DNA of 8,412 nucleotides from Blastococcus sp. (GTDB lineage Bacteria; Actinomycetota; Actinomycetes; Mycobacteriales; Geodermatophilaceae), in NCBI GenBank assembly GCA_025963345.1, contig JAOPUS010000204.1, positions 1 to 8,412 on the forward strand, read 5' to 3'. Below the pieces are notes generated by a model that was given only the letters and a program-made list of their open reading frames with translations, searched no databases and was not told where the DNA came from. The position numbers were made by a program, and so were the translations under genes. Positions 1-4,542 of the stretch are shown one piece after another. Position 1 is the first letter of the stretch. Each line of letters begins with the position of its first letter.

Positions 1-137
1 GTGATCCCGCAGACGTACATCCGGGCCGTCTGGCCCGGGCTGGTGGCGACGACCTCACCGCGGGAAGTGTCGTGGACCTTGAGGACGGGCCCGGTCCCGG
101 GCAGGGTCGGCAACAGCGGGGCAGGCCAGGAGAGCAC
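1..137 (-). CDS. mshC: MshC, mycothiol biosynthesis cysteine ligase, N-terminal fragment (continues past the left edge)
   Basis: MshC joins cysteine to glucosaminyl-inositol using ATP, the penultimate step of mycothiol synthesis in the actinobacterial cytoplasm; it is a relative of cysteinyl-tRNA synthetase. Only 45 codons are present. They read VLSWPAPLLPTLPGTG at the start, then PGQTARMYVCGI at residues 34-45, matching the family's N-terminus as I remember it: the SWPAP opening, the LPG turn, and the MYVCGIT strand whose cysteine (C43) is the zinc-binding, cysteine-recognising residue of this fold. The HIGH and KMSKS motifs lie outside the window. The start is GTG at 137-135: an in-frame TAG lies four codons upstream, so no longer start exists. 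There is no Shine-Dalgarno sequence, but a TAGGCT box sits 6 bases before the GTG. The match to MshC rather than an ordinary CysS rests on the SWPAP-type opening and on the neighbouring genes. Confidence 0.88.
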   Translation of the reverse strand, partial: MLSWPAPLLPTLPGTGPVLKVHDTSRGEVVATSPGQTARMYVCGI

Positions 138-149
138 GGGACGAGCCTA
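138..149 (-). promoter_or_regulatory. Putative leaderless promoter -10 box of mshC
   Basis: On the minus strand TAGGCT (149-144) is followed by six bases, CGTCCC, and then the GTG start. A TANNNT box at this distance would place the transcription start at or next to the G of GTG, giving a leaderless mRNA. I see no convincing -35 box 16-18 bases further upstream, which is common for actinobacterial promoters. The first eight bases, TAGGCTCG, recur before the phosphatase gene. Confidence 0.55.
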
Positions 150-174
150 GAGCGGGCCACGGACACTGCCGCCC

Positions 175-182
175 GGAGGAGG
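175..182 (+). promoter_or_regulatory. Ribosome binding site of the maleylpyruvate isomerase-like gene
   Basis: GGAGGAGG ends 4 bases before the ATG at 187. It is a strong Shine-Dalgarno site that fixes the start. No clear plus-strand promoter is visible in the 49 bases between this gene and mshC, so its promoter may lie inside the 5' part of mshC, which would make the two transcripts overlap. Confidence 0.75.
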
Positions 183-186
183 ATCC

Positions 187-903
187 ATGGAGCTCGGTGA
201 GTACCTGCCGGTGCTGCAGAAGACCGACGCGCGATTCGACGACGCTGCCGCGGAGGCGCTGCTGGCGCACGGCTGGTCGGCGCACGTCCCCGGCTGCCCC
301 GGATGGAAGCTGAGCGACCTGGTCCGGCACCTGGCCGAGGTTCAGCACTTCTGGGCGTGGGTCGTGCGCACGCGGGCCACCGGGCCTGCGGACTACCCCC
401 GGCCGCCGCGGCACCCCGAGGACGAGTTGCTGGGCTATCTCGCCGCCGCGCACGCGGAACTGGAGACGGCGCTGGCCGGCGCCGACCCGGCCGAGCGGGT
501 CTGGACGTGGGCGCCGCAGCAGGACGTCGCCTTCGTGCTGCGCCGCCAGGTCCACGAGGCAGTGGTGCACACCGTGGACGCCGAGCAGGTCCTGGGGGAC
601 GTCCGCCCGATCCCGGCCCGCATCGGCCTGGACGGGCTCGACGAGTGGCTGGAGGTCATGGTCCCGGGAGCGCTGCCGGATGGGCCTCCACCGAGCGCGC
701 ACCCGGTCGTGCTCCACGCGGTCGACGCCGACGCCGAACGGACCCTCTTCCCCGGCACCCGCCCGTTCCCGATCGCCACCATGACCGGCACCGCGGGCGA
801 CCTGCTGCTGGCGGTGTGGCGGCGGGTGCCCCTGGAGGTGCTCACCGTGGACGGCGACGGTCTCCAGGCGGTCGCGATGATCAACCTGATCGGCGGCGGG
901 TAA
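187..903 (+). CDS. Maleylpyruvate isomerase family, mycothiol-dependent-type enzyme (DinB/MDMPI fold)
   Basis: This 238-residue protein belongs to the mycothiol-dependent maleylpyruvate isomerase superfamily, cytoplasmic metal-dependent enzymes that use or act on mycothiol. The N-terminal four-helix domain (about residues 8-150) shows the VPGCPGWKLSDLVRHLAEV segment at 34-52 with H48, and RRQVHEAVVHTVDAE at 119-133 with E124 and H128. H48 plus the E-x3-H pair is the expected zinc triad of the family. The C-terminal part (about 170-238) looks like the usual small MDMPI C-terminal domain, with the TGTAGDLLLAVWRR segment at 200-213. The ATG has a strong ribosome binding site. It diverges from mshC, which makes the cofactor's precursor, a context that fits a mycothiol user. 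Its own substrate cannot be read from the sequence; many family members are unassigned, and maleylpyruvate itself is not implied because no gentisate-pathway gene is nearby. Confidence 0.88.
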   Translation: MELGEYLPVLQKTDARFDDAAAEALLAHGWSAHVPGCPGWKLSDLVRHLAEVQHFWAWVVRTRATGPADYPRPPRHPEDELLGYLAAAHAELETALAGADPAERVWTWAPQQDVAFVLRRQVHEAVVHTVDAEQVLGDVRPIPARIGLDGLDEWLEVMVPGALPDGPPPSAHPVVLHAVDADAERTLFPGTRPFPIATMTGTAGDLLLAVWRRVPLEVLTVDGDGLQAVAMINLIGGG

Positions 904-954
904 GGGGCAGCGAGTTCGTGATCGACGGCAATGGCCTTCTGCAGATCTCGGCGA

Positions 955-1344
955 TCAGGGCCAGGTGACGGCGTACCGGTCGAACTCCTCACCGGTTTGG
1001 ATTCCGACCACGCAGAAGACCAGGCCGGACGGGTCGAGCATCTGCCAGAAGCGGCCGGCCTCCATGTACTGGCGCCGCCGGGCGCCGAGGGCCTCGAGGC
1101 GCGCGACCTCCGCCTCGATGTCGTCGCTCTCGATGTCGACGTGCCAGCGCGGCGGCGTCCCCGTGCCGGTCCGCTGGACCTCGACGTGGAAGCCGTCGGC
1201 GAACGAGCCCAGAGACGACCAGTTCTCGTCGTCCGGGTCCGGGGCCGCCGGCCGCCCCGTCGCGGCTGACCAGAACTCGCGGCCCGCGGCGTGCTGGTCC
1301 GGCGGCAGATCCAGCAGCAGGATCGACATTCGGCTGCGGTGCAC
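955..1344 (-). CDS. VOC family protein (glyoxalase-like domain)
   Basis: A single 129-residue vicinal-oxygen-chelate protein. The sequence shows the family's beta-alpha-beta-beta-beta layout: an N-terminal strand MSILLLDLPP (6-15), a helix around HAAGREFWSAATG (18-30), then FHVEVQR (52-58), RWHVDIESDDIEAEVARLEALGA (66-88) and the closing WQMLDPSGLVFCVV (100-113). H68 is a likely metal ligand. The pattern resembles the Glyoxalase_6 type, small one-module proteins that dimerise; the substrate is unknown. I chose GTG at 1344 because a TAGGGT box lies 6 bases upstream of it; an ATG at 1329 (residue 6) is the alternative and has no Shine-Dalgarno site either. It follows the SCO1664-family gene by 35 bases in the same direction and meets the maleylpyruvate isomerase-like gene tail to tail across 51 bases in which I see no strong terminator. 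Confidence 0.87.
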   Translation of the reverse strand: MHRSRMSILLLDLPPDQHAAGREFWSAATGRPAAPDPDDENWSSLGSFADGFHVEVQRTGTGTPPRWHVDIESDDIEAEVARLEALGARRRQYMEAGRFWQMLDPSGLVFCVVGIQTGEEFDRYAVTWP

Positions 1345-1356
1345 GGCGGAACCCTA
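1345..1356 (-). promoter_or_regulatory. Putative leaderless promoter -10 box of the VOC gene
   Basis: Minus-strand TAGGGT (1356-1351) is followed by TCCGCC and then GTG. It is the same TANNNT-six-bases-GTG layout as at mshC. It falls in the 35-base gap after the SCO1664-family stop, so the VOC gene may be transcribed on its own as well as by read-through. AGGG within the box could alternatively act as a weak Shine-Dalgarno site. Confidence 0.5.
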
Positions 1357-1379
1357 GAACTCGGCGGCGAGAAACCGAC

Positions 1380-2129
1380 CTAGAACGGCGGCCAGGGCAG
1401 CGCGGGCCACTCGCCGTTGGGCTCGGGGTGCCGTCCGGTGCGCAGCAGCTCGGCGACCCGTTGCTGGGTCATGCGCACCTCCCGCCGGGTGAGGTGCTCG
1501 TGCAGCTCCTCCCCCAGCTCGCCGCGCAGCCCGTCGCCGAGCCGCTCCAGCACCTCGACGGCCTCCGCCGGCAACGGCTTGTTCGCCCACCGCCACAGCA
1601 GCGTGCGCAGCTTGGGGTCGACGGAGAAGCAGATCCCGTGGTCGACGCCGTACACGTGCCCGCCCGGCGTCGGGATGATGTGGCCGCCCTTGCGGTCGGC
1701 GTTGTTCACCACCGCGTCGAAGACCGCCATCCGCCGGAGCGCGGGCTCGTCGCGGCGCACGAACGCCGGGAGGTCGACGTCCTCGTCGCCGTCGACCCAG
1801 AGCTGGACCATCCCGGGGCCGAAAGGACCGTCCCGGAGCACGGTGGGCGGCACGACCTGCCAGCCGGTCGCCTCCGACACCAGGAACGCCGAGATCTCCC
1901 GGCCGGCCAGTGTGCCGTCGGGGAAGTCCCACAGGGGCCGCTCCCCCGCCACGGGCTTGTAGACGCACTCGGCGGCAAGGGTGCCGCTGCGGATGGTGCC
2001 GACGAGCGTCACGTTGCTGGCGTCCAGCAGCCGGCCCTCGAGGTCGATCTCGCCGTCGCGCAGGAGCTGCAGCGCCTCGGCGTCGCCAGCCGGGGCGCGC
2101 AGCTCCGGATCGACAGGTTGCTCGCTCAT
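1380..2129 (-). CDS. SCO1664 family protein, possible PI3/PI4-kinase-like fold
   Basis: A 249-residue cytoplasmic protein of the SCO1664 family (Rv2133c in M. tuberculosis, from memory), conserved across Actinobacteria next to a DUF3090 gene. Its function is not established to my knowledge. The layout recalls PI3/PI4-kinase-like enzymes: a glycine-containing hairpin at about residues 36-50, a lysine in VYKPVAGERPLWDFP (K58, 56-70), a catalytic-loop-like VNNADRKGGH (141-150, D145) and a metal-site-like GVDHGICF (161-168, D163). The C-terminus is helical, then ends in a Pro/Trp-rich ALPWPPF. The start at 2129 (MSEQPVDPE) was chosen because the gene then begins 14 bases after the DUF3090 stop; extending to 2216 would overlap DUF3090 by 73 bases with no support. 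The upstream site is weak, so translation is probably coupled. Whether it phosphorylates lipid, protein or a small molecule cannot be told. Confidence 0.87.
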   Translation of the reverse strand: MSEQPVDPELRAPAGDAEALQLLRDGEIDLEGRLLDASNVTLVGTIRSGTLAAECVYKPVAGERPLWDFPDGTLAGREISAFLVSEATGWQVVPPTVLRDGPFGPGMVQLWVDGDEDVDLPAFVRRDEPALRRMAVFDAVVNNADRKGGHIIPTPGGHVYGVDHGICFSVDPKLRTLLWRWANKPLPAEAVEVLERLGDGLRGELGEELHEHLTRREVRMTQQRVAELLRTGRHPEPNGEWPALPWPPF

Positions 2130-2143
2130 CGCGGAGCCGCCGT

Positions 2144-2695
2144 TCAGCGGCGGTAGCCGTTCTGCCGTGGGCACACGTGCCCGGCCGGGTCCAGCGGAAG
2201 CGAGCACAGCGGACACGGCGGGCGGCCGGCGGCGACGACGCGGCGGGCCCGCGCGATGAACGCCCGGGCGGCTATCGGGGTGATGGTCACGCGGAGCGCG
2301 TCAGGGCCCTCGTCGCTGTCGGAGAGGATGGCCTCCTCGTCGATGGGCTCGTCGGTCGCCGCGACGGCCTCCACGACGACGGCCTCGGTGCTGCCGTCCC
2401 AGGCCAGGCCCATGGCCGCCACCCGGAACTCCTCGTCGACCGGCGCGGCGAGCGGCTCGAGGTCGTCGACGTCGGCATCGGGCGGGATGACGGTGCTGAC
2501 GCGGCCGGCCACCTCGTCGAGCAGCTCGTTCATGCGGTCGGCGAGAACCTGGACCTGAGTCTTCTCCAGCGCGACGCTGACCGTACGGCCGCTGTCGTCG
2601 GAGGCCTGCAGGTAGAAGGTGCGGTCCCCGGGCTGACCTACGGTGCCGGCGACGAACCGGCTCGGGCGGTCGAAGAGATGGACCTGACGGGGCAC
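2144..2695 (-). CDS. DUF3090 family protein with C-terminal Cys/His cluster
   Basis: A 183-residue protein of the DUF3090 family (Rv2134c-type, from memory), function unknown. The N-terminal half is beta-rich (VHLFDRPSRFVAGTVG 5-20, RTFYLQAS 25-32) followed by a helix with EKTQVQVLADRMNELLDEV (44-62). A second beta region (EFRVAAMGLAWD 89-100, EAVVVEAVA 104-112) leads to an acidic stretch (DEPIDEEAILSDSDEGPDAL 115-134). The C-terminus carries CPLCSLPLDPAGHVCPRQNG (161-180): C161, C164, H173 and C175 could bind one zinc. The start is GTG at 2695; an in-frame TAA lies four codons upstream, so it is the earliest possible start. The gene is followed 14 bases later by the SCO1664-family gene, its usual partner, which suggests the two proteins act together. 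A TAACCT box and an inverted repeat sit directly before the start. Confidence 0.88.
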   Translation of the reverse strand: MPRQVHLFDRPSRFVAGTVGQPGDRTFYLQASDDSGRTVSVALEKTQVQVLADRMNELLDEVAGRVSTVIPPDADVDDLEPLAAPVDEEFRVAAMGLAWDGSTEAVVVEAVAATDEPIDEEAILSDSDEGPDALRVTITPIAARAFIARARRVVAAGRPPCPLCSLPLDPAGHVCPRQNGYRR

Positions 2696-2707
2696 GCGCC
2701 CAGGTTA
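2696..2707 (-). promoter_or_regulatory. Putative leaderless promoter -10 box of DUF3090 gene
   Basis: Minus-strand TAACCT (2707-2702) is followed by GGGCGC and then GTG. The box lies inside one arm of the inverted repeat at 2703-2730, so a protein bound to that repeat would block it. TTGTGA lies further upstream on the minus strand but at a distance too great for a standard -35 box. Confidence 0.5.
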
Positions 2708-2730
2708 CGCGGACGGACCCGCAGGTAACC
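2703..2730. repeat. Inverted repeat in front of the DUF3090 gene
   Basis: GGTTAC (2703-2708) pairs with GTAACC (2725-2730), and the adjoining GCGG (2709-2712) pairs with CCGC (2719-2722), with a 2-base bulge (AG, 2723-2724) and a 6-base loop. It fills the middle of the 64-base gap between the phosphatase stop and the DUF3090 start. There is no T-run after it, so it is not a classical terminator. It could be an operator, since it overlaps the predicted -10 box, or a hairpin in the phosphatase read-through mRNA. Confidence 0.55.
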
Positions 2731-2759
2731 GGGACGACACCGAGGTCACAAAGGGCAGT

Positions 2760-3461
2760 TCAGGACGGCGTACCGGCTCCGCCGCCCACGACGGCGTCCG
2801 AGGAGGCCTTGGCCCGCCGCCGGTGACGGCGCGGGGGCGGGATCAGGCCGGAGACGTCGCCACCGGTGTCGTTGACCCGGGCGACGAACGGCCGGGTCTC
2901 GGTGTAGGTCACGACCGAGACCGAGGCCGGGTCGACGACGATCCGCTGGAACTGGTCCAGGTGCAGGCCCAGCGCGTCGGCCAGGATCGCCTTGATCACG
3001 TCACCGTGGCTGCAGGCGAGCCAGACGGCGTCGGGGCCGAGCGTGGCGTTCCAGGCGCGCACCGCAGCCACCGCACGTGCCTGGGTCTGGGCCAGCCCCT
3101 CCCCCTCCGGGCCGGGGAAGACCGCCGCTGAGGGGTGCTGCTGGACCACCTTCCACAGCGGTTCCTTGACCAGCTCCTTGATCGTCCGCCCGGTCCAGTC
3201 GCCGTAGCGGGCCTCACCGAGCCGGTCGTCGGACTGCACCGGGAGGTCGCGGCCTTCCGCGACCGCGTCGGCGGTCTGCCGGCAGCGCTCGAGCGGACTG
3301 CTCACGATCGCGGCGAGGGGCACCCTGGCCAGCCGCTCCCCCACCGCCCGCACCTGCGCGATGCCCGTCTCGTCGAGCTGCACACCCGGGGTCCAGCCGG
3401 CGAGGATGCCGCCGGCGTTGGCTGTCGTCCGGCCGTGCCGCAGGAGGAGGACGGTCGTCAC
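2760..3461 (-). CDS. Histidine phosphatase family protein, MSMEG_4193/phosphoglycerate-mutase-like
   Basis: A 233-residue member of the histidine phosphatase superfamily, of the MSMEG_4193 type that sits in this cluster in mycobacteria (Rv2135c, from memory). The catalytic RHG triplet is at residues 8-10, with H9 the phosphate acceptor. R59 lies in SSPLERCRQTA (54-64), the likely acid E83 in GEARYGDW (82-89), and the second histidine H152 in CSHGDVIKAIL (150-160). All core residues are present, so it should be an active phosphatase or mutase; phosphatase is likelier, since family members annotated as mutases often are not. The substrate is unknown. The C-terminal tail (from about 208) is unusual: PPPRRHRRRAKAS, strongly basic and probably disordered, then a Gly/Ser end. 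The start is GTG at 3461, giving MTTVLLLRHG directly. A TAGGCT box 7 bases upstream and no Shine-Dalgarno site suggest a leaderless mRNA separate from uppP. Confidence 0.9.
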   Translation of the reverse strand: MTTVLLLRHGRTTANAGGILAGWTPGVQLDETGIAQVRAVGERLARVPLAAIVSSPLERCRQTADAVAEGRDLPVQSDDRLGEARYGDWTGRTIKELVKEPLWKVVQQHPSAAVFPGPEGEGLAQTQARAVAAVRAWNATLGPDAVWLACSHGDVIKAILADALGLHLDQFQRIVVDPASVSVVTYTETRPFVARVNDTGGDVSGLIPPPRRHRRRAKASSDAVVGGGAGTPS

Positions 3462-3474
3462 GGGTGCGAGCCTA
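3462..3474 (-). promoter_or_regulatory. Putative leaderless promoter -10 box of the phosphatase gene
   Basis: Minus-strand TAGGCT (3474-3469) is followed by CGCACCC and then GTG. The string TAGGCTCG and the CCCGTG end are shared with the mshC start region. It lies immediately downstream of a strong hairpin after uppP, consistent with a new transcript beginning here. Confidence 0.55.
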
Positions 3475-3479
3475 TGTGG

Positions 3480-3528
3480 CCGCCTCCAGGGGCCCGCCCC
3501 GAGCGTGCGAGGGGTGGGGAGGAGGCGG
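3480..3528 (-). terminator. Long GC-rich hairpin after uppP, terminator-like
   Basis: CCGCCTCC (3480-3487) and GGAGGCGG (3521-3528) are perfect 8-base inverted repeats. Nested inside, read on the minus strand, CCCACCCC faces GGGGCGGG around a 10-base loop with one mismatch. The stem begins 7 bases after the uppP stop on the minus strand and ends shortly before the phosphatase promoter box. It lacks a T-run, as is common for high-GC actinobacterial terminators, so it could instead be an attenuating or stabilising mRNA structure. Confidence 0.55.
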
Positions 3529-3535
3529 TCCCTTC

Positions 3536-4366
3536 TCAGGTCGGGTTCAGGACGCCGGTCCCGACCAGGGCGAGGACCAGCAGGCCGAGCAGCACGCGGT
3601 AGACGACGAACGGCGTGAAGCTGCCCCGATCGAGGTAGCGCAGCAGCCAGGCGATCACGGTGAGCCCCACCGCGAAGGCGATGACGGTCGCCACGATCGT
3701 CGGGCCCCAGGCGACGGTCTCACCGGCCACGTCCCCGGTGAGCGACTGGTAGGCCTGGAAGAGTCCCGAGCCCAGGACGGCGGGGATCGCGAGCAGGAAC
3801 GAGTAGCGCGCGGCGGCCGCACGGGAGTACCCGAGGAACAGCCCCATCGTGATCGTCCCGCCGGAGCGGGACACGCCCGGGACGAGCGCCGCCGCCTGGG
3901 CCAGCCCGAACGCGATGCCGTGGCCGACGGTGAGCTGGTCGAGCTCCCGCTTCTTGGCGCCGACGCGGTCGGCCCAGTAGAGGATGAGCGAGAACGCGAC
4001 CAGGGCGATCGCGACGATCCGCAGGTCGCGCAGCGTCGTCTCGATCTTGTCCTGGAACAGCAGGCCGAGGACGACGATCGGGATGCTGCCGATGATGATC
4101 AGCCAGCCCATGCGGGCGTCCGGATCACCCTTCCGCCGGCCGGCCAGCGAGCCGAGCCAGGCCACGATGATCCGGCCGATGTCGCGGCGGAAGTAGAGGA
4201 GCACCGCGATCTCGGTGCCGATCTGGGTGATCGCGGTGAACGCGGCGCCGGGGTCGTTCCAGCCGAACACCTCACCCACGATCCGCAGGTGCGCGCTGGA
4301 GGAGATCGGCAGGAACTCGGTCAGACCCTGGACGACGCCCAGGACGACGGCCTCGAACCAGCCCAT
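3536..4366 (-). CDS. uppP: Undecaprenyl-diphosphatase UppP (BacA type)
   Basis: UppP is an integral membrane phosphatase that turns undecaprenyl diphosphate into undecaprenyl phosphate, recycling the lipid carrier for peptidoglycan and other wall polymers; it also gives low-level bacitracin resistance. The 276-residue protein has the usual length and about eight hydrophobic segments. Signature 1, GLTEFLPISSSAHL, is at 14-27 with E17 and H26. Signature 2, PGVSRSGGTI, is at 163-172 with R167. GYSRAAAARYSFLLAIP follows at 179-195. The start at 4366 (MGWFEAVVLG) was chosen because GGGGAGGA lies 6 bases upstream; the frame stays open to 4408 but those 14 residues are not part of the family. It heads the minus-strand block and diverges from the aldo/keto reductase. 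A possible -10 box, TAAGGT, lies at 4438-4433, which would give a leader of about 60 bases. A strong hairpin follows the stop. Confidence 0.95.
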   Translation of the reverse strand: MGWFEAVVLGVVQGLTEFLPISSSAHLRIVGEVFGWNDPGAAFTAITQIGTEIAVLLYFRRDIGRIIVAWLGSLAGRRKGDPDARMGWLIIIGSIPIVVLGLLFQDKIETTLRDLRIVAIALVAFSLILYWADRVGAKKRELDQLTVGHGIAFGLAQAAALVPGVSRSGGTITMGLFLGYSRAAAARYSFLLAIPAVLGSGLFQAYQSLTGDVAGETVAWGPTIVATVIAFAVGLTVIAWLLRYLDRGSFTPFVVYRVLLGLLVLALVGTGVLNPT

Positions 4367-4372
4367 GTCAGA

Positions 4373-4380
4373 TCCTCCCC
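4373..4380 (-). promoter_or_regulatory. Ribosome binding site of uppP
   Basis: Minus-strand GGGGAGGA is followed by a 6-base spacer and then ATG at 4366. It decides between this start and the in-frame extension to 4408. Confidence 0.8.
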
Positions 4381-4432
4381 AGGAGGTCGCAGCGGAACGG
4401 ACGCACAACGACTAGGCCAGGCACGAGCGGAC

Positions 4433-4438
4433 ACCTTA
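4433..4438 (-). promoter_or_regulatory. Possible -10 box of uppP
   Basis: Minus-strand TAAGGT fits TANNNT and is the best candidate in the 176-base uppP/aldo-keto reductase divergent region. No good -35 box is seen at 16-18 bases. Elsewhere the divergent region shows only GC-rich sequence with no clear operator. Confidence 0.25.
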
Positions 4439-4528
4439 GGCGGGCCGACTGACAGCCCGCGGTCCGGTGCAACCCGCCGCGCCGCACGCGTGTCCGGGTG
4501 CTCACGGGTGCGGCGGCCCGGGCGCCGG

Positions 4529-4542
4529 TAGGTTGGCCGGTC
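4529..4542 (+). promoter_or_regulatory. Putative leaderless promoter -10 box of the aldo/keto reductase gene
   Basis: TAGGTT (4529-4534) is followed by eight bases, GGCCGGTC, and then GTG at 4543. The spacing is slightly longer than at the other four genes with this layout, so the transcript may have a leader of one or two bases. No Shine-Dalgarno site is present. Confidence 0.45.

Noticed and set aside
1..150. Plus-strand open frame ending in TAG at 148-150
   Set aside because: Its translation has no recognisable family, while the minus strand encodes the MshC N-terminus with MYVCGI.
904..954. Possible terminator in the 51-base convergent gap
   Set aside because: Only short 4-base pairings (CGAG/CTCG, GATC/GATC) are present, too weak to call.
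1428..2156. Plus-strand open frame opposite the SCO1664-family gene
   Set aside because: Rich in Gln/Arg/Val/His with no domain signature; it is the mirror of a well-supported minus-strand gene.
2130..2216. Longer SCO1664-family start inside DUF3090
   Set aside because: It would overlap the conserved Cys/His C-terminus of DUF3090; the start at 2129 gives normal operon spacing.
4367..4408. Longer uppP start with 14 extra residues
   Set aside because: The extra residues do not resemble UppP, and a strong Shine-Dalgarno site sits between them and the ATG at 4366.
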